Notes under the pieces: generated by a model | The model's database searches: none | The model's input: the letters and a program-made list of their open reading frames with translations, nothing else | Told to the model about the DNA's origin: nothing | From: DATKZB01 sp035528235 | Lineage (GTDB): Bacteria > Planctomycetota > Phycisphaerae > FEN-1346 | NCBI GenBank assembly: GCA_035528235.1 | Contig: DATKZB010000173.1 | Coordinates: 1-19,990, forward strand | Reading direction: 5' to 3' | Length of the DNA: 19,990 nucleotides | In this document: one piece after another, positions 18,782-19,990 of the stretch | How positions within the stretch are numbered: the stretch's first letter is position 1 | Layout of the letters: each line of letters opens with the position of its first letter | Translations under genes and position numbers: made by a program

Positions 18782-19990
18782 ATGCGATCGATACGAATGG
18801 CCGTCGGAATACTGGCAGCAGCCCTGGTGCTGGCGAGCGCCGCCCAGGGGCAGTTCGGTCCCGCGGGAGTGTATCTGGAGCCCGTCGAGAAACGCACGGT
18901 TCGCCGCGCGGTCGAACTGGTCGGCACGGCCGGGGCGCGCCGCCGCAGCGTGGTCAGCGCCGAGGTGGCGGGGCGCATCGAGAAGATGTTCGTCGATGCC
19001 GGCGATTACGTCGAGGCGGGGCGGCCGCTGTGCCAGATGCGCCGCCTGCCCGTCGAGTTCCAGCTGCGGCGCGCCCAGGGGCTGCTCGATGCCGCCCGGG
19101 CCGACCTGCGGAAGTTCGAGCAGGGCTACCGCAAGGAGGAGATCGACCAGGCCGAGGCCCGCGCCAAGGCGTCGCAGGCGGCCTTCGAGAAGTGGACCCA
19201 GGAGCACGCCCGGACCACGCGGCTCCTGGCCGACGGCGCCAGCACCCAGGCCGAGATGGACTCGGTCCAGGCCTCCTTCCGCCAGGCCAAGGAGAAAGTG
19301 GCCGAGGACGCGGCGTACCTGGCGCTGGTGCGGAGCGGTTTCCGCATCGAGGACATCGACCGGGCCCGCGCCCAGGTGGCTACGCAGACGGCCGCCGTCG
19401 AGGAACTGGGCGACACGCTGGCCAAGACGACCGTGGCGATGCCGTTCAACGGGTTCGTCGTCCGGAAGGCGTGTGAGGTCGGCGAGTGGCTGATGCCCGG
19501 CGGCGCGGTCGCCGAGGTCATCGACCTGGACGTGGTCCGCGTCGGGTTGGACGTGCCCGAGCGTTACCTGCCGGGCCTGGCGAAGGGGGCCAAGGCGCCC
19601 GTGGTCTTCGAGGCGCTGGGGACGGACCGCGAGTTCGCGGGCGAGGTGTCGCAGATCGTCCCGGCCTCGGCGGCGGGCACGCACACCGTGACGGTCCGCG
19701 TGGACGTGCTGAACGAGATCGCCGCGGGCCGGCCGACGATTGTCGCCGGTCTCTTTGCCGGGGTCCGCCTGCCGGTCGGCGCGGAGCACGAGGCCATGCT
19801 GGTGCCCAAAGACGCCCTGATTCGCCAGGAAGGGCGCGACCTCGTCTACACGGTCTCTGACACGCCGCCGCCCGACGCGAAACCGAAGAAGCCCGAGAAA
19901 CCCAAGACGGCCGACGAGAAAGAGCAGGCCGAGGCGGTCGCGCAGAACGCCGCCCTCATCGCCAAGACCCTCGAGAAGGCCGGCGCGGCC
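18782..19990 (+). CDS. RND-type periplasmic adaptor subunit (membrane fusion protein, 3' end outside window)
   Basis: An open frame of 403 codons continues past the window end. It begins with a signal peptide (MRSIRMAVGILAAALVLASA). Next comes a lipoyl-like half (about 57-86, VSAEVAGRIEKMFVDAGDYV) and a long alpha-helical hairpin (about 92-205). The second lipoyl half (AMPFNGFVVRKACEVGEWL, about 219-237) and a beta-barrel (245-345) follow. This order is that of HlyD/AcrA-family adaptors, which join an inner-membrane transporter to an outer-membrane channel. After LVYTV (about 354-358) a Lys/Pro-rich, then Ala/Glu-rich stretch begins that is not usual at this position. GGGAG lies 12 nt before the ATG. 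The transporter gene is expected downstream; the substrate is unknown. Confidence 0.85.
   Translation, partial: MRSIRMAVGILAAALVLASAAQGQFGPAGVYLEPVEKRTVRRAVELVGTAGARRRSVVSAEVAGRIEKMFVDAGDYVEAGRPLCQMRRLPVEFQLRRAQGLLDAARADLRKFEQGYRKEEIDQAEARAKASQAAFEKWTQEHARTTRLLADGASTQAEMDSVQASFRQAKEKVAEDAAYLALVRSGFRIEDIDRARAQVATQTAAVEELGDTLAKTTVAMPFNGFVVRKACEVGEWLMPGGAVAEVIDLDVVRVGLDVPERYLPGLAKGAKAPVVFEALGTDREFAGEVSQIVPASAAGTHTVTVRVDVLNEIAAGRPTIVAGLFAGVRLPVGAEHEAMLVPKDALIRQEGRDLVYTVSDTPPPDAKPKKPEKPKTADEKEQAEAVAQNAALIAKTLEKAGAA

Noticed and set aside
17185..18978. Long antisense frame crossing the barrel gene and the adaptor start
   Set aside because: It crosses a good plus-strand promoter and two genes with signal peptides, and has no recognisable domain.

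Overview
The window is a GC-rich chromosomal segment (about two thirds G+C by eye) that reads as a planctomycete-type bacterium, probably from the Phycisphaerae or a related lineage. The evidence is the mix of an N-terminal Cys4 zinc ribbon fused to a membrane-anchored VWA protein, ExbB/ExbD genes with large periplasmic TPR proteins, Gram-negative features (lipobox, outer-membrane barrel, RND-type adaptor) and AT-rich heptad repeats between genes. The taxonomic call is inference. No rRNA, tRNA, CRISPR array, transposase or phage gene was seen.

Left part (1-5967) lies entirely on the minus strand. Read in the direction of transcription it holds araB (ribulokinase), a SAM-dependent methyltransferase, araD (ribulose-5-phosphate 4-epimerase), a fumarase/aspartase-superfamily lyase, a MEMO-family protein overlapping the lyase by 4 nt, and the first 43 codons of a PgsA-like CDP-alcohol phosphatidyltransferase that runs off the window start. 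No araA is present. The gaps carry AT-rich arrays with a strict 7-bp period; one forms a perfect 20-bp inverted repeat.

The divergent gap 5968-6397 carries a cluster of REP-like hairpins. To its right is a first membrane-anchored VWA gene (6398-7366, plus), which converges through a strong hairpin on a lipoprotein gene (7435-8202, minus).

The most interesting part is the likely operon 8496-15396 (plus), led by a near-consensus promoter at 8429-8457. It encodes a zinc-ribbon/TM/VWA protein, an exported helical-repeat protein, ExbB, two ExbD proteins and a 937-residue exported TPR protein. Both VWA paralogues have a single transmembrane helix with the Ser-x3-His spacing of the TonB transmembrane helix. 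I infer that the VWA proteins take the place of TonB as energy transducers of this ExbBD motor, with the TPR proteins as periplasmic partners. This would be a proton-motive-force-driven VWA machine without a recognisable TonB.

Right part (15521-19990, plus): miaB (tRNA methylthiotransferase), apparently with a leaderless transcript; an outer-membrane beta-barrel resembling alginate-export porins; and a 3'-truncated RND-type periplasmic adaptor behind a strong promoter with a GTTAAC dyad just downstream of it. Several promoters fit TTGACR-N17/18-TANNNT, which gives a coherent picture of the housekeeping promoter in this genome.
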